Below are positions 5,128 to 6,600 of a DNA stretch of 6,600 nucleotides, piece by piece. The stretch lies in NCBI GenBank assembly GCA_002926195.1, contig MZXQ01000107.1, positions 4,773-11,372 on the forward strand, written 5' to 3'. Position 1 is the first letter of the stretch. Each line of letters begins with the position of its first letter. Under the pieces are notes generated by a model, which was not told where the DNA came from, searched no databases, and saw nothing but the letters and a program-made list of their open reading frames with translations. A program made the translations under genes and the position numbers. This stretch comes from Candidatus Methanomarinus sp. HR1 (GTDB taxonomy: Archaea > Halobacteriota > Methanosarcinia > Methanosarcinales > Methanocomedenaceae).

Positions 5128-6600
5128 ATGGTTAATGATGTTACTAATATTGCATATTTAATCGTGGCACTTCCCGTATTGGCATTCGTTCTTACCCTTG
5201 CCTTTGGTAAGAAACTCCCCTCAGGCGGAGGATTTATACCTATACTGGCCATCGCTTTATCCTTTATTATTTCAGTAATGGCGTTTTTGCAGATACGTGA
5301 AACAGGCATGGCTATTGAGACATCTTCTCACTGGTTTGCAGTATTAAATGCAGGTATATTTATCGATCCTCTTGCAAGTGTGATGTTGTTGATGGTCTCT
5401 TTTGTGAGTCTTCTCATCCACATCTATGCAATAGGTTATATGGCACATGACCCTGCCAAACCCAGATATTTCGCAGAAACCGCACTATTTACGGCTGCTA
5501 TGCTGGGTGTGGTTTTAGCTGATAATATAATTCAATTCTTTATTGCATGGGAATTAGTGGGCTTATGTTCATATCTGCTGATTGGTTTTTGGAATCATAA
5601 ACCAACAGCAGCTGCTGCTGGTAAAAAGGCATTTCTAACTACCCGTGTAGGTGATGTGCTATTTTTAGCAGGTATAGTAATTTTATTCTTCAATATGCGT
5701 GAGCATGTCCTTCCCCATTTAAGCGGACAGGAAGATGTTTATCTGCTCCAGTTCAAGACAATCTTTGAAAATATTGCATTGATACCCTCGGGGCAGCTTA
5801 CCCTTATTACACTGCTCTTCTTTGGCGGTGCAGTAGGTAAGAGTGGACAGTTTCCCTTACATGTATGGCTGCCTGATGCAATGGAAGGTCCGACAACAGT
5901 TTCGGCCTTAATTCATGCAGCTACCATGGTAACAGCTGGTGTATACCTGGTTGCAAGGACATTCCCTATGTTTATTGCAGCACCGGATTCACTTATGGTT
6001 GTAGCTTATGTAGGCGGCTTTACAGCATTGTTCGCATCTACTATGGGATTGGTAATGAACGATATTAAACGTGTACTTGCCTTTTCTACTATCAGTCAGC
6101 TTGGATATATGATGCTCGCACTTGGAATGGGTGCGGTGATCGGTGCTGAAGCTGTAGGTTTTGCTATGTTCCATCTTATTAACCATGCATTCTTCAAAGC
6201 CTGTCTGTTCTTATGTGCAGGTAGTGTCATTCATTCTACCGGGACTAATGATCTGCGTGAAATGGGTGGTCTGTATAGTAAGATGAAGATCACAGGGATT
6301 ACCATGTTATTTGCATCTCTTGCTTTAGCAGGTATTGGTATACCATTTGTTAAAATACTTGATACACCTATAGGTACCAGCGGTTTTGTCAGTAAGGATG
6401 CGATCATTGTGGAAGGTACATATGTATTTGCTCATCTTTCAGATAACTGGATCCCATTTGCCTTTGGTATAATAGCGGCATTATTAACTGCTATATATAC
6501 ATTCAGGCTGTGGTTCATGGCATTTACAGGGAAACCACGTCAGGAAAGACATCCTCACGAGTCACCTTTTTCTATGACAGGAGTATTGTCAGTCCTTGCA
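5128..6600 (+). CDS. fpoL: F420H2 dehydrogenase subunit L (NuoL/ND5 family), 3' end beyond window
   Basis: The distal antiporter-like proton-pumping subunit. The frame stays open for 491 codons to the window edge with no stop; family members run well over 600 residues, so the last helices and lateral helix are missing. GAGGTG at 5115-5120 sits 7 nt before the ATG, 3 nt after fpoK. Pump residues of the family are visible: E142 in FIAWELVGLCSYLL (138-151), K238 in GKSGQFPLHVWLPDAMEGPT (237-256), H263 in LIHAATMVTAGV (261-272), K314 in NDIKRVLAFSTISQLGYMM (311-329), K357 in INHAFFKACLFL (351-362) and K423 in GFVSKD (419-424). FIDPLASVML (78-87) marks the NuoL N-terminal domain. An unusual segment of about 11 residues sits before GFVSKD. 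The N-terminal domain and WELVG assign it to NuoL rather than NuoM or NuoN. Confidence 0.95.
   Translation, partial: MVNDVTNIAYLIVALPVLAFVLTLAFGKKLPSGGGFIPILAIALSFIISVMAFLQIRETGMAIETSSHWFAVLNAGIFIDPLASVMLLMVSFVSLLIHIYAIGYMAHDPAKPRYFAETALFTAAMLGVVLADNIIQFFIAWELVGLCSYLLIGFWNHKPTAAAAGKKAFLTTRVGDVLFLAGIVILFFNMREHVLPHLSGQEDVYLLQFKTIFENIALIPSGQLTLITLLFFGGAVGKSGQFPLHVWLPDAMEGPTTVSALIHAATMVTAGVYLVARTFPMFIAAPDSLMVVAYVGGFTALFASTMGLVMNDIKRVLAFSTISQLGYMMLALGMGAVIGAEAVGFAMFHLINHAFFKACLFLCAGSVIHSTGTNDLREMGGLYSKMKITGITMLFASLALAGIGIPFVKILDTPIGTSGFVSKDAIIVEGTYVFAHLSDNWIPFAFGIIAALLTAIYTFRLWFMAFTGKPRQERHPHESPFSMTGVLSVLA

Noticed and set aside
5989..6186. Reverse-strand frame of 65 codons rich in His, Ser and Cys inside fpoL
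   Set aside because: The Cys and His come from complementing Ala, Gly and Met codons of conserved FpoL helices; not a zinc-binding protein by any spaced motif.
1..6600. Defence system, mobile element, tRNA or rRNA gene, or integration site
   Set aside because: From 272 to the end every base belongs to, or lies within 13 nt of, a recognised fpo gene in one continuous operon. The leader shows no tRNA-like folds, recombinase genes or long repeats.

Overview
The window is the 5' two-thirds of an fpo operon: F420H2 dehydrogenase, the archaeal relative of respiratory complex I. All genes lie on the + strand in the order fpoA-B-C-D-H-I-J1-J2-K-L. fpoL runs off the right edge, so the rest of the antiporter-like module (fpoM, fpoN and, in known operons, fpoO) should lie beyond it. 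The order A-B-C-D-H-I-J-K-L with no NADH module (nuoE, F, G) is the Methanosarcina-type arrangement; as I recall, Archaeoglobus fqo is ordered differently. With strong Shine-Dalgarno sites (AGGAGGTG type), moderate AT richness and an archaeal-looking AT-rich leader, this points to a member of the Methanosarcinales. That could be a methylotrophic or aceticlastic methanogen or an ANME-2 relative; the window alone cannot separate these.

Layout. Positions 1-271 are an AT-rich, apparently non-coding leader with a candidate TATA element, a short 7-bp tandem repeat and a T-run. Positions 272-2804 encode FpoA (membrane) and the peripheral-arm subunits FpoB, FpoC and FpoD. Positions 2817-4281 encode FpoH (membrane connection and quinone-chamber subunit) and FpoI (two [4Fe-4S] clusters). 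Positions 4278-5124 encode the small membrane subunits, with the NuoJ equivalent split into two genes, then FpoK. Positions 5128-6600 hold the first 491 codons of FpoL, a NuoL-type proton-pumping subunit.

How they work together. In the known enzyme, FpoF (not in this window) oxidises F420H2. Electrons pass through the clusters of FpoI to the terminal cluster of FpoB, then to a lipid-soluble carrier (methanophenazine in Methanosarcina; a quinone in some relatives) at the FpoB/D/H interface. FpoA, H, J, K, L, M and N form the membrane arm that translocates protons. The genes are packed tightly (overlaps up to 13 nt, gaps up to 13 nt), each with its own Shine-Dalgarno site, as expected for one translationally coupled transcript.

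I found no new biological system. The points worth a second look are the split NuoJ, the altered quinone-site loop of FpoD, an extra segment next to a key lysine motif in FpoL, and the start and leader of fpoA.
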